From Oceanospirillales bacterium (GTDB lineage Bacteria; Pseudomonadota; Gammaproteobacteria; Xanthomonadales; SZUA-36), in assembly GCA_003233115.1 (NCBI GenBank), contig QIKV01000173.1, positions 1-35,787 on the forward strand: DNA of 35,787 bases, in the 5' to 3' direction. The notes under the pieces were generated by a model that saw only the letters and a program-made list of their open reading frames with translations, was not told the DNA's origin and made no database searches. Position 1 is the stretch's first letter, and each line of letters opens with the position of its first letter. The position numbers and the translations under genes were made by a program. This document shows positions 18,983 through 27,716 of the stretch, piece by piece.

Positions 18983-21379
18983 ATGGTTGAAATGGTCAGG
19001 AAAGCAAAAAGCAAATTGAAGAAAACCCGTGCGAACAAAGCAGGAACGGCGCGGCGAAGCAAAAAACATAAAAAAGCAGTACGCAAGAATCCGGGTTTGC
19101 TGCGCCGTTTGTTGCGCCTGTCGATGTTGTTGCTGGGTCTTGGCATTGGCTTGGGTCTGCCTTGGGTCATTTGGCTGGACGTGCAGGTTCGCAATGAATT
19201 TGATGGCCGAAAATGGGATTTACCCAGCCGCGTGTATGCCCGCCCGTTGAGCTTGTACGAAGGCAAGACGATCTCCACGCAAACCCTGCTGGCGGAGCTG
19301 AAAGCAGCGGGCTACCGTCGGTCTTCGAGCCCCGGCATAGCCGGGAGTTTTTCTGTCGCGGGCGGGCGGTTTGATATCCATCGTCGTGCATTCAGGTTTG
19401 AAGACGGCACAGGGCCGGCAATCCGCTTTCAGCTACGCCTGGTCGACAATACTGTCAAATCCTTGCGCAGCAATGCCAATCTGGCAGCGCAGGGATTGAT
19501 ACGTCTGGATCCGGCGGAGATCGCTTCGATTTACCCCTTGCATGATGAAGATCGTACCCTGGTCGTTTTGCAGGAAGTTCCCAACTTGCTGGTGGCGGGA
19601 TTGCAAGCCGTGGAAGACCGGCAATTCAAATATCATCACGGCGTGGTATTGCGCAGCATTGGGCGTGCGATGCTGGCCAATGTCAGGGCCGGGCGGGCGG
19701 TGCAGGGTGGCAGTACGCTGACCCAGCAACTGGTCAAGAACTATTTTCTGACCAGCGAACGTACACTGATACGCAAAATCAACGAAGCGATCATGGCCGT
19801 GCTGCTTGAGTGGCATTACGACAAGGCACAAATCCTTGAGGCTTATATCAACGAAATTTTTCTCGGCCAGCAGGGTAAATATTCTATCCATGGATTCGGC
19901 CGGGCCAGCGAGTTTTATTTTGACCGGCCACTCGAAGACCTTGATGTTCAGCAAATTGCGTTGTTGGTTGGCATGGTGCGCGGGGCGTCCTTTTACAATC
20001 CAAGGCGCAACCCAAAACGTGCCCTGCGGCGCCGCAACCAGGTGCTGGATATTTTTGGCAGCACCGGCTTACTCAGTGACCGTGAAGTTGAGACAGCGAA
20101 ATCACGCCCTTTAGGCGTAACAGCCAGGCCACGTTCCGGTAACAGCCGTTACCCGGCTTTTGTGGAATTGGTCCGGCGCCAACTGAAACGTGATTACCGC
20201 GCATCTGACTTGAGTAGCGCAGGCCTGCGAATTTTCACGACGCTGGCGCCTTCGGAGCAGGAATATGCCCAGCAGGCTGTATCGGCGGGGCTGGACGACT
20301 TGCGGCGACGCGGCTTACCTGCAGATTTGCAGGGCGCGTTGGTGTTGGCTGACGTCGCGAGTGGGGAAATTCGCGCACTGGTAGGCGACCGTGTGGCCGG
20401 ACGAAACTATTTCAACCGTGCGCTGGATGCGCGCAGGCAGGTCGGTTCCGTCATCAAGCCGCTGATTTACCTGCTGGCGCTGGAACATGTCGACGACTAC
20501 AATTTGATCACGCCGGTAGAAGATGAGCCGGTTACCCTGCGACAAGCGGATGGATCTGTCTGGTCACCGGTGAACTATGACCGCAAATCCCATGGCGAAA
20601 TGCCATTGTTGGAAGCCCTGGTTCACTCGTATAATCAGGCCACGGTGCGAGTGGGCCTGCGAATCGGTGTTGCAAACCTGATCCGGAAGATCAGGCAATT
20701 GGGCGTCAATGCTGCAGTCCCGGCGGTTCCTGCAACGCTTTTAGGCGCGGTTGAACTAACGCCCATTGAGGTCACTCAGATGTATCAACCGCTGGCAGCG
20801 GGCGGCTACAGCGTGCCATTGCGTTCGGTCACGGCAGTGCAAACAGCGCAGGGTGAGTTGCTTAACCGTTACCCATTGAGGCTGATGCCTTTGGCGCATC
20901 GTGAAGCCGTTGCGGTGCTGAATTTCGCCATGACGCGTGTGGTTGAACGGGGTACCGCACGGAAATTGCACGGATTGCTGGGAAATGACACATTGATTGC
21001 CGGCAAAACCGGCACCACCAATGAACGCCGTGACAGTTGGTTTGTCGGATATACCCGTGACCGGGTAGCGGTAGTATGGGTGGGGCGCGACGATAACAAA
21101 CCGGCAGGCGTGACCGGCAGCAACGCAGCGATGCGGTTATGGGCTGCGTTGTTCAGGCAATTGCCTATTGCCGCCGTTGATTTACGCATGCCCGATGGCG
21201 TAAGTTTTGTGTGGGTGGATATGCAACAAAATGCGCTCACCGATCCGTCATGTCCCGCTGCGGTGCAGATCCCGTTTATCGACGGAACCGAACCTGCCGC
21301 GACGACCGCATGCCTGGACAGGCTGAACAGGAAAAACAGGAAGTCTTTTTGGAGAAAGTGGTTTGAACGCGATGATTAG
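18983..21379 (+). CDS. mrcB: PBP1b-type bifunctional penicillin-binding protein
   Basis: Class A penicillin-binding protein (798 residues) that polymerises and crosslinks peptidoglycan. A Lys/Arg-rich cytoplasmic tail is followed by one transmembrane segment (LLRLSMLLLGLGIGLGLPW). A UB2H-like region (LPSRVYARPLSLYEG) identifies the PBP1b rather than PBP1a type. The GT51 domain has catalytic Glu211 in VEDRQFKYHHG and GGSTLTQQLVKN. The transpeptidase has Ser489 (SVIK), SYN at 549-551 and KTGT at 675-678. The frame is open from 18899. ATGs at 18983 and 18992 are the plausible starts. The UB2H domain suggests activation by an LpoB-like lipoprotein. Overlaps the next gene by 17 bases. Confidence 0.94.
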   Translation: MVEMVRKAKSKLKKTRANKAGTARRSKKHKKAVRKNPGLLRRLLRLSMLLLGLGIGLGLPWVIWLDVQVRNEFDGRKWDLPSRVYARPLSLYEGKTISTQTLLAELKAAGYRRSSSPGIAGSFSVAGGRFDIHRRAFRFEDGTGPAIRFQLRLVDNTVKSLRSNANLAAQGLIRLDPAEIASIYPLHDEDRTLVVLQEVPNLLVAGLQAVEDRQFKYHHGVVLRSIGRAMLANVRAGRAVQGGSTLTQQLVKNYFLTSERTLIRKINEAIMAVLLEWHYDKAQILEAYINEIFLGQQGKYSIHGFGRASEFYFDRPLEDLDVQQIALLVGMVRGASFYNPRRNPKRALRRRNQVLDIFGSTGLLSDREVETAKSRPLGVTARPRSGNSRYPAFVELVRRQLKRDYRASDLSSAGLRIFTTLAPSEQEYAQQAVSAGLDDLRRRGLPADLQGALVLADVASGEIRALVGDRVAGRNYFNRALDARRQVGSVIKPLIYLLALEHVDDYNLITPVEDEPVTLRQADGSVWSPVNYDRKSHGEMPLLEALVHSYNQATVRVGLRIGVANLIRKIRQLGVNAAVPAVPATLLGAVELTPIEVTQMYQPLAAGGYSVPLRSVTAVQTAQGELLNRYPLRLMPLAHREAVAVLNFAMTRVVERGTARKLHGLLGNDTLIAGKTGTTNERRDSWFVGYTRDRVAVVWVGRDDNKPAGVTGSNAAMRLWAALFRQLPIAAVDLRMPDGVSFVWVDMQQNALTDPSCPAAVQIPFIDGTEPAATTACLDRLNRKNRKSFWRKWFERDD

Positions 21380-21863
21380 AATCCTCAGCCTGTTGGCCGC
21401 CCTGCTGCTGGTTGCGTGCAGCAGTCCATCCCCCGCGCCGATTGCAGACCGGGAGGTGACCACACGTGTCAGGACGCCTGCCAGCGAAGATAGTGCGGGT
21501 GTGCAGGTTTACTCTTTGCAGAATCCGGCAGTCCGGCAACTGACAGCACAGGCACAAGCTGCTGAACGCACGGGCGACCTGGACCTGGCCACTGCTTATC
21601 TCGAACGTGCGTTGCGTATTCAGCCGCAAGACCCGCAACTGCTGCAGCACATGGCTGAAGTCAAGTTACAGAAAGAAGATTATCAGCAGGCACTGAATTT
21701 TGCCGTCCGTTCTTATGACACGGGTCCCCGGGTCGGCGAGATTTGCAGCAGGAACTGGCGCACCATCAGTGTCGCGCGGGAGCACCTGAGGGATTCCAGT
21801 GGCGCCAGCAAAGCCGAAGCACGCGCAACCCAATGCATGAATACGCGACCCAAAAGGCTCTGA
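21363..21863 (+). CDS. TPR-repeat lipoprotein
   Basis: A 166-residue secreted lipoprotein. The signal peptide MNAMIRILSLLAALLLVAC ends in a good lipobox (LVAC) with Cys19. After a Pro/Ser-rich linker come about two TPR motifs (AQAAERTGDLDLATAYLERA, then DPQLLQHMAEVKLQKEDYQQ). The gene overlaps the end of mrcB. The TTG at 21363 has GGAG at 21351-21354 with an 8-base spacer; the ATG at 21372 has no such spacing, so TTG is preferred. Position directly after mrcB suggests a role with PBP1b, possibly as an outer-membrane partner, but no LpoB similarity is evident. Exact function not recognised. Confidence 0.75.
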   Translation: MNAMIRILSLLAALLLVACSSPSPAPIADREVTTRVRTPASEDSAGVQVYSLQNPAVRQLTAQAQAAERTGDLDLATAYLERALRIQPQDPQLLQHMAEVKLQKEDYQQALNFAVRSYDTGPRVGEICSRNWRTISVAREHLRDSSGASKAEARATQCMNTRPKRL

Positions 21864-23833
21864 GTAATACTAAGGTGGCAGATCTGGAAGGCGTCAGCGT
21901 GCAGTTACTCGATGCAGGTGGGCCGTTTGCAGCAGTTTTACCGGGCTTCGCACCACGCCAGGAACAACTGCAACTCGCTGCAGCGATTGAGCAGACCATG
22001 GCCAGCGGCGGCACACTGGTTGCAGAAGCAGGAACCGGGATTGGAAAAACACTTTCCTATCTGGTGCCGGTACTTGAAAGCCGGGTGCGGGCAATTATTT
22101 CAACCGGTACCAAGACCCTGCAGGATCAGTTGTACTTCCGAGACTTGCCGTTGGTTAAAAAAGCGCTTGGCAGCACGTTGAAAACGGCGTTACTGAAGGG
22201 GCGGGCAAATTATCTTTGTCTGTATCGCATGGAGCAGGCCCGTTCAGAGGGCAGGCTGCCGAGCAGAGATTCTATAGCCGAGTTGGAGGGCATCAGGCAC
22301 TGGGCGCTTGCCAGTGAAGATGGTGACCTGTCAATTTCGGCCGTTATTGGCGAGGACAGCCCACTGTGGCCGCTGGTCACATCAACGGCGGAAAACTGCC
22401 TGGGTTCCGACTGCCCGCAGTTTGACGATTGCTTTGTCGCCCGTGCCAGGCGTGCCGCACAGGACGCCGATGTCGTGGTTGTCAATCATCACCTTTTATT
22501 TGCGGATATGGCCATCAAGCAAGGGGGGTTTGGCGAAGTCCTGCCGGGCGCTTCGGTGTTCATCGTTGACGAGGCACACCAGTCACCGGACACTGCCTTG
22601 CAGTTTTTCAGCACCACCCTGTCTACCCGGCAGATCAACGATTTGTGCGGTGATATTCTGGCTGAAGCGGCAGCAACCAGCGGTGGCCTGACAGTGGTGC
22701 GCAACGAGATCGCGCACTGCCGGCAAATGCTCAAAGAATTCCAGGCTGTATGCGCCGATACACTTGCAGATCGTGGGCCCTGGCAGGAAATGCTGGATCA
22801 GGCAGGGGTGCGAGATGCGTTGCAATCCCTGGATGCTTCAATCGCAGCGCTCAAACCGGTTATTGATCCCCTCAACGGTGCCAGCAGGGGCATGGATGCC
22901 TGTATTCAAAGGTTTGCAGAGATCCAGGCACACTTTGACCACCTCGACAAGCCCGTGCCGGCAACAGAAGTACGCTGGTTCGAACGGCGTGGCCGCGGTA
23001 TGGCCATTCACACCACGCCGCTGGATATCTCAAGCGTGTTTTCCAGTTTTCGTGAGCAACTGGATGCGGCCTGGGTATTTACCTCGGCAACCTTGTCGGT
23101 CAATGGTAAATTCGATCACTTTGTCCGACAGTTGGGCTTGCAGGATGCCGATACGTTAAACCTGGATTCACCATTTGATTACCAGAATCATGCTTTGATG
23201 TGGTTGCCGGAAGGCCTGCCGGAACCCCGCGAGCCATCATTTGTACCCGAATTACTGGAGCAGGTTCTGCCGGTTCTCGAGGCCAGCGGGGGCCGTGCGT
23301 TCATGTTGTTTACCTCGCACAGGGCATTGCGTCAGGCCGCTGAACTGCTGGTCGACAAAACCAGTCATCCACTTTTTGTCCAGGGTGAAATGCCACGCAG
23401 TATGTTGCTGGAAGCGTTCCGCAAATCAGGCGAAGGAATTCTGTTGGGTTCTGCCAGTTTCTGGGGTGGAGTAGACGTGCTGGGAGAGGCCCTGTCACTG
23501 GTGATTATTGACAAGCTGCCATTCGCACCACCCAACGACCCGGTCATGGTTGCACGCAGCAACGAGTTGCGCCAGCATGGGGGCAACCCGTTCATGGAAT
23601 TATTTGTGCCCCAGGCAGTGATTGCCCTGAAGCAGGGTGCAGGCCGCCTGATTCGTGACGTAAATGATCGTGGCGTACTGGTAATTTGTGATCGCAGGTT
23701 GCGCAGCAGGGGCTACGGAAAGATTTTCCTGGACAGCCTTCCCCCCATGCAGCAAACGGCAGAGCGGGATCAGGTAGTGGGGTTTTTCAGAGCACAGGCG
23801 GAAAAGATCAAACATGAATCTACTGGCCATTGA
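21833..23833 (+). CDS. yoaA: YoaA, DinG/XPD-family iron-sulfur helicase
   Basis: SF2 ATP-dependent DNA helicase of 666 residues. Walker A AGTGIGKT has Lys72; the DEAH box is at 246-249. Four cysteines (129, 189, 194, 200; YLC then NCLGSDCPQFDDC) match the 4Fe-4S cluster of XPD/DinG/YoaA proteins. The C-terminal helicase motifs include LLGSASFWGGVDVLGEAL and QGAGRLIRD. In E. coli YoaA acts with the HolC (chi) clamp-loader subunit in replication repair; that is family knowledge. The start is the ATG at 21833, giving a normal N terminus and overlapping the lipoprotein gene by 31 bases. It overlaps tsaB by 20 bases. Confidence 0.92.
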   Translation: MHEYATQKALSNTKVADLEGVSVQLLDAGGPFAAVLPGFAPRQEQLQLAAAIEQTMASGGTLVAEAGTGIGKTLSYLVPVLESRVRAIISTGTKTLQDQLYFRDLPLVKKALGSTLKTALLKGRANYLCLYRMEQARSEGRLPSRDSIAELEGIRHWALASEDGDLSISAVIGEDSPLWPLVTSTAENCLGSDCPQFDDCFVARARRAAQDADVVVVNHHLLFADMAIKQGGFGEVLPGASVFIVDEAHQSPDTALQFFSTTLSTRQINDLCGDILAEAAATSGGLTVVRNEIAHCRQMLKEFQAVCADTLADRGPWQEMLDQAGVRDALQSLDASIAALKPVIDPLNGASRGMDACIQRFAEIQAHFDHLDKPVPATEVRWFERRGRGMAIHTTPLDISSVFSSFREQLDAAWVFTSATLSVNGKFDHFVRQLGLQDADTLNLDSPFDYQNHALMWLPEGLPEPREPSFVPELLEQVLPVLEASGGRAFMLFTSHRALRQAAELLVDKTSHPLFVQGEMPRSMLLEAFRKSGEGILLGSASFWGGVDVLGEALSLVIIDKLPFAPPNDPVMVARSNELRQHGGNPFMELFVPQAVIALKQGAGRLIRDVNDRGVLVICDRRLRSRGYGKIFLDSLPPMQQTAERDQVVGFFRAQAEKIKHESTGH

Positions 23834-24488
23834 AACAGCAACTGAAACTTGTTCCGTAGCCCTGGAAGTACAAGGTGAAATTCTCCAGCGTCACCAACAC
23901 GCGCCCAGACAGCATGCCGAACTGTTGTTGCCCTGGATTCAGACGTTACTGGCAGAAGCCGGTATCGGCCCTGGTTCCATAGATGCCATTGCGTTCAGTC
24001 GCGGCCCCGGAAGTTTTACCAGTCTGCGTATAGGCATCGGTGTGGTACAGGGCCTGGCGTGGGCATCCGACTGCCCGGTGGTGCCTGTTTCCAGTCTTGC
24101 TGCGACGGCACAATGCGCGGCGTTAAAGGGGATCAAGGCTGCATTGGTGGCCCTGGATGCGCGCATGAACGAAGTTTTCACTGGTTTGTTCCGCCTCAAT
24201 GACGACGGCATCATGACGCTGCACGGTGAAGAGCGGGTTTGTGGGCCTGGCCTGGTGCAACGGCCGGATGGACCCGGAGTCTATGCGGTTGGCATAGGCT
24301 TTGAACGCTATCCGGAATTGCAGGAATTGGCCGGGCACATGGCTGGCATCCATGCGGATACCTGGCCTGCTGCCTTAGCCGTGCTCAAACTGGCACAGGC
24401 GTGGCTGCGGTGCCGCACCGCCCTGCCTGCTGAGATGGCACAGCCCGTCTACCTGCGCGACAACGTCGCTCACAAATCGAGAACCTGA
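23814..24488 (+). CDS. tsaB: TsaB, tRNA t6A-modification complex subunit
   Basis: Non-catalytic member (224 residues) of the TsaB-TsaD-TsaE complex that makes N6-threonylcarbamoyladenosine at position 37 of ANN-decoding tRNAs. The ASKHA-fold N terminus reads MNLLAIETATETCSVAL, followed by RQHAELLLPWI and FSRGPGSFTSLRIG, all diagnostic for TsaB. The metal-binding His pair that marks TsaD is absent, as expected. The ATG lies inside the end of yoaA. It appears to be the last gene of the mrcB-led run; a small hairpin follows 13 bases after the stop. Confidence 0.94.
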   Translation: MNLLAIETATETCSVALEVQGEILQRHQHAPRQHAELLLPWIQTLLAEAGIGPGSIDAIAFSRGPGSFTSLRIGIGVVQGLAWASDCPVVPVSSLAATAQCAALKGIKAALVALDARMNEVFTGLFRLNDDGIMTLHGEERVCGPGLVQRPDGPGVYAVGIGFERYPELQELAGHMAGIHADTWPAALAVLKLAQAWLRCRTALPAEMAQPVYLRDNVAHKSRT

Positions 24489-24501
24489 GTTCAGGAAGTG
24501 G

Positions 24502-24521
24502 AATAGCGCGTACCCGCTATT
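24502..24521. terminator. Hairpin downstream of tsaB
   Basis: AATAGCG (24502-24508) and CGCTATT (24515-24521) form a 7-bp stem with a 6-base loop, 13 bases after the tsaB stop. No T run follows, so it may stabilise the 3' end rather than terminate transcription. Confidence 0.35.
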
Positions 24522-24680
24522 GGTGGGATACATTGAAAAGTACGAACACCCGGGCCATATTAAAGCATACGCAAGTCATGATGCGGGGCGGCAATACGGA
24601 TGAGAAACTCCCTCAGTCAGGCGGTAATTTGCCAAGAGGGGCACAAAAAATCATGAAAAATCGTCTTTCAGGAACATTTT

Positions 24681-24689
24681 TGTTAGAAT
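24681..24689 (+). promoter_or_regulatory. Extended -10 promoter element for the AMP ligase-SPT operon
   Basis: TGTTAGAAT fits the extended -10 pattern TGnTAtaaT (TAGAAT at 24684-24689). No clear -35 is present, which extended -10 promoters tolerate. Upstream sequence is AT-rich. The predicted leader would be about 180-215 bases long. Confidence 0.4.
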
Positions 24690-24910
24690 CAGCCCTGCTG
24701 TATTAGCCTCAATGGTGGTTTTGCGGCATAGAAAGGCAGGGAATTTACATTTAATTAACGATTTCTTACGTTAGTTCTGCGAAAATCACCTGTAATAAGC
24801 ATGGGTGGGGAAAGTACCAGGCTTGTGAATGTTGACGGACCAGCAGCCTATCAAACAAAAGCAGAGGCCATTTGGCTAATGAAAAATTGCTACGAATCGG
24901 TGCGTTGCCC

Positions 24911-26683
24911 ATGAGTCTTGTGCAGCCAACGACAGCTAACAAAATATTACCGGTAAAGATCACGGGATACACCAGTCTCGTCGATGTGCTTGAGTATGCA
25001 GCACAGGGAGACACCGGTTATAACTTCTACGATGGCCGCGGTCGCCTGGGAGCCGTGCTGTCGTATGCGGATTTGCGTGACCAGGCAAAGGTGCTGGCGC
25101 GAAAATTGCTCGGCCTGGGCTGTAAGCGAGGTGCCCGGGTTGGCATCATTGCCGAAACCGAACCCATGTTTCATCGTTTCTTTTTTGCCTGTCAGTATGC
25201 CGGCTTGATCCCCGTTGCACTACCTGCCAGCATTCAACTCGGGGCCCATGGCGCGTATGTCGGGCAGGTACGTAGAATGTTGAAAAGCTGCTGTGCCTCA
25301 ATTGTTGTTGCGCCCGATACGCATGCCAATTTTATGGCGGAAGCGGTACAGGGCCTTGATTTACTGATGGCGGGCAGACAGGAAGATTTTGATGCGTTGC
25401 CAGAGGCTGAAGTAGAATTTGTGCCACCCGGTGCCGATGATCCAGCCTATCTGCAATACACTTCAGGAAGCACCAGCTTCCCGCGCGGGGTGGAAATTAC
25501 CCAGCAAACTGTATTGAACAACCTGATGGAAATTGCCCGCTATGGGTTGAAGTTGACCGCTGAAGACCGCTTTGTATCGTGGTTGCCGTTTTACCATGAC
25601 ATGGGCCTGGTCGGATTTATCCTGGTTCCATTGATCGGCCAGATATCTGTGGATTATCTTGGTTCACGTACATTTGCAATGCGGCCGAGACTTTGGTTGA
25701 AAATCCTGTCGGATAATAAAGGTACGATGTCCTCTGCCCCGACATTTGGTTACGCATTGTGCGCCAAGCGTTTACGGCCATCGGATATCGAAGGCTACGA
25801 CCTCAGTAACTGGCGGGTTGCATGCGTAGGTGCTGAGCGAATTAGTCCGGAACCTCTGCGGAAGTTCGCAGAAATCCTACAGCCCAGTGGTTTTGACCAA
25901 AAAGCATTTGTTGCCTGTTACGGCATGGCCGAATGTGTGCTGGCCATCAGTTTTGCGCCGCTGGGGGAAGGCCTGAAAGTTGACGCGGTAGACAGGGACT
26001 TGATCGCTGCTACGGGTGAAGCCAGGCCTTTCGACGGAGATGTACTTGCCACTTCACACTACGTTGATTGCGGTAAGCTGCTGCCTGGTTTCGAATTCGC
26101 GATTATCAATGATAACGGGGATTCACTCGACGATCGCCGCTGTGGCCATGTCTTTCTCAAGGGCCCCAGCGTGATGCGCGGGTATTATAAAGACGCGGAA
26201 TCCACGCGCAATGTCCTGTCTGAGGATGGTTGGTTGAACACCGGCGATATTGGTTATCGCATTGGTGACCACCTGGTTATAACTTCCCGCAGTAAAGACG
26301 TCATAATTATCAAGGGGCGGAATATCTGGCCCTATGATCTCGAAGAACTGGCCCAACAGACCGGTGGCGTCAAGCTTGGTGGCGTGGCAGCATTTTCTGT
26401 AAGTGCTGATGGCGAACAGGAACAGGCAATTCTGGTTGTGGAAACCAAGGAAAGGGATTTACCGAAGCGGCAGCACATCATTGAAGATATCAGCCGTGCC
26501 ATCCATGCGCATTTCGGAATTAACGTGTTGATTGATCTGACGCGGCGTGGAACATTACCGAGAACATCTTCCGGCAAGCTTTCCAGATCTCAATCCAAGC
26601 AGGATTACCTGGCGCGCCAGACCCTGCACAAGGTAGAACAATCAGCAACCAGGGCCACTGAATCCCGGCAAGCAACCTGTTAG
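24911..26683 (+). CDS. Fatty-acyl-AMP ligase / acyl-ACP synthetase (ANL superfamily)
   Basis: Adenylate-forming enzyme of 590 residues. The phosphate-binding loop YTSGSTSFPRGVEI is near residue 183. FYHDMGLVG, SAPTFGYALC, ACYGMAECVL and WLNTGDIGY follow. The hinge/C-terminal region reads KDVIIIKGRNIWPYDLEE (about 465-475), resembling the GRNxxPxDIE of fatty-acyl-AMP ligases that load acyl groups onto carrier proteins rather than CoA. The catalytic C-terminal Lys is in RTSSGKLSR (about 555). With the acyl carrier protein and SPT downstream it probably supplies acyl-ACP. Start uncertain: TTG at 24872 (AGAGG 4 bases upstream) would add 13 residues; the ATG at 24911 lacks a clear Shine-Dalgarno. 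Ends two bases before the SDR gene. Confidence 0.82.
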   Translation: MSLVQPTTANKILPVKITGYTSLVDVLEYAAQGDTGYNFYDGRGRLGAVLSYADLRDQAKVLARKLLGLGCKRGARVGIIAETEPMFHRFFFACQYAGLIPVALPASIQLGAHGAYVGQVRRMLKSCCASIVVAPDTHANFMAEAVQGLDLLMAGRQEDFDALPEAEVEFVPPGADDPAYLQYTSGSTSFPRGVEITQQTVLNNLMEIARYGLKLTAEDRFVSWLPFYHDMGLVGFILVPLIGQISVDYLGSRTFAMRPRLWLKILSDNKGTMSSAPTFGYALCAKRLRPSDIEGYDLSNWRVACVGAERISPEPLRKFAEILQPSGFDQKAFVACYGMAECVLAISFAPLGEGLKVDAVDRDLIAATGEARPFDGDVLATSHYVDCGKLLPGFEFAIINDNGDSLDDRRCGHVFLKGPSVMRGYYKDAESTRNVLSEDGWLNTGDIGYRIGDHLVITSRSKDVIIIKGRNIWPYDLEELAQQTGGVKLGGVAAFSVSADGEQEQAILVVETKERDLPKRQHIIEDISRAIHAHFGINVLIDLTRRGTLPRTSSGKLSRSQSKQDYLARQTLHKVEQSATRATESRQATC

Positions 26684-26685
26684 AT

Positions 26686-27618
26686 TTGTCAGTACCTGTT
26701 TCATCTGTATTCATTACCGGGGCAACCGGTTTTATCGGCCAACATGTTGTCGCCGGCCTGCTGGGGCAGGGACTTACCGTGCGCGCCATGATTCGCCCGG
26801 AGAAAGTCACCGATAAACGGATCCCGGCTGCTTGTGAGCAGTTCCCTGTCAGTATTGTGGACGTGGATGGCCTGGCCGCCATTGCAGGTGGCTGCGATGC
26901 CGTCGTATATTGCGCAGGCAGCGTCAGGGGCGCCAGCCCGAATGATTTTTCGAGTGCCAACATCAATGGTGTAAGGGCGATGCTGGAGGCTTTGGGGCGT
27001 GTACCCGATGCGCCGCCATTGCTGTTGTTATCCTCATTGGCGGCCAGCCGCCCACAACTTTCAGACTATTCCTTCAGCAAGCATGCAGGTGAGCAGTTAC
27101 TGCTGGACCGGCCTTCGCTGGCCTGGAGCATATTGCGCCCGCCTGCTGTTTATGGACCGGGCGACAGGGAGGTGTTGCCCCTGTTGAAAATGGCGCGGCG
27201 TGGCCTGTTGATACATGCCGGCCCGCATGATCAGCGCCTTTCTCTGTTGCATGTCGATGACCTCGCCCGGGCCGTGCTTGCCTGGCTGGCGTCATGGCAA
27301 CACTGTTTACACAAGATCTATGCCATTGATGATGGCAGGCCAGAAGGTTACGACTGGCCATCTATTGGAGAAGCCGTCAGTACCGGAAAATGCAGACTGC
27401 TGAAAATACCCCGTTTATTGCTGGACGTCACCGCAAGATCGAACTTGCTGGTCGCGGGATTGCTGGGCTATCGGCCTATGCTGACGCCAGGAAAAGTCAG
27501 GGAACTGGTGCAGGCGCAATGGTTGGGTGACAACAGTGATTTCACCGCTGCAACAGGCTGGAAACCAAACCTGGATTTACACGCCGGGGTGCAGCAGCTA
27601 TTCGGTTCCGGAGCATAA
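26686..27618 (+). CDS. Extended SDR / NAD-dependent epimerase-family reductase (CerR-like by context)
   Basis: Rossmann-fold protein of 310 residues. The nucleotide-binding motif TGATGFIG is at 11-18 and the catalytic YSFSK (Tyr128, Lys132) follows SSLAAS. RPPAVYGPGDRE is the typical extended-SDR motif. In Caulobacter an epimerase-family SDR in the same gene company (CerR) reduces the 3-keto group during ceramide synthesis; assignment here rests on context. The only usable start close to the Rossmann motif is TTG at 26686, two bases after the AMP-ligase stop. The C-terminal half has no other recognised feature. Confidence 0.75.
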   Translation: MSVPVSSVFITGATGFIGQHVVAGLLGQGLTVRAMIRPEKVTDKRIPAACEQFPVSIVDVDGLAAIAGGCDAVVYCAGSVRGASPNDFSSANINGVRAMLEALGRVPDAPPLLLLSSLAASRPQLSDYSFSKHAGEQLLLDRPSLAWSILRPPAVYGPGDREVLPLLKMARRGLLIHAGPHDQRLSLLHVDDLARAVLAWLASWQHCLHKIYAIDDGRPEGYDWPSIGEAVSTGKCRLLKIPRLLLDVTARSNLLVAGLLGYRPMLTPGKVRELVQAQWLGDNSDFTAATGWKPNLDLHAGVQQLFGSGA

Positions 27619-27716
27619 GTTTATAAAAAATTTAGCGCGCATTCCGGTCATCCTGCGTTACAATCCCCCCAACCAAAAGTCCCAAAACCTGCAAATATAT
27701 TCTGGCGGAGAGTTTT

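Larger units (their letters stand above)
24489..24910 (+). other. Noncoding gap upstream of the lipid locus
   Basis: About 380-420 bases with no convincing gene on either strand, depending on the AMP-ligase start. It holds a 7-bp hairpin (24502-24521), an AT-richer patch at about 24640-24775, an extended -10 element (24681-24689) and a short inverted repeat TAACG...CGTTA (24756-24773). It separates the housekeeping run ending in tsaB from the putative sphingolipid operon. Confidence 0.6.

Noticed and set aside
18859..19278. N-terminal extension of the giant glycosyltransferase to 19278
   Set aside because: It runs antisense through the start of mrcB, and its translation is basic and low in structure. 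The ATG at 18858 gives a sensible start.
27636..27664. Internal promoter before the ACP gene (TACAAT at 27659-27664)
   Set aside because: No acceptable -35 at the right distance. The AT-rich stretch alone is too weak to list.
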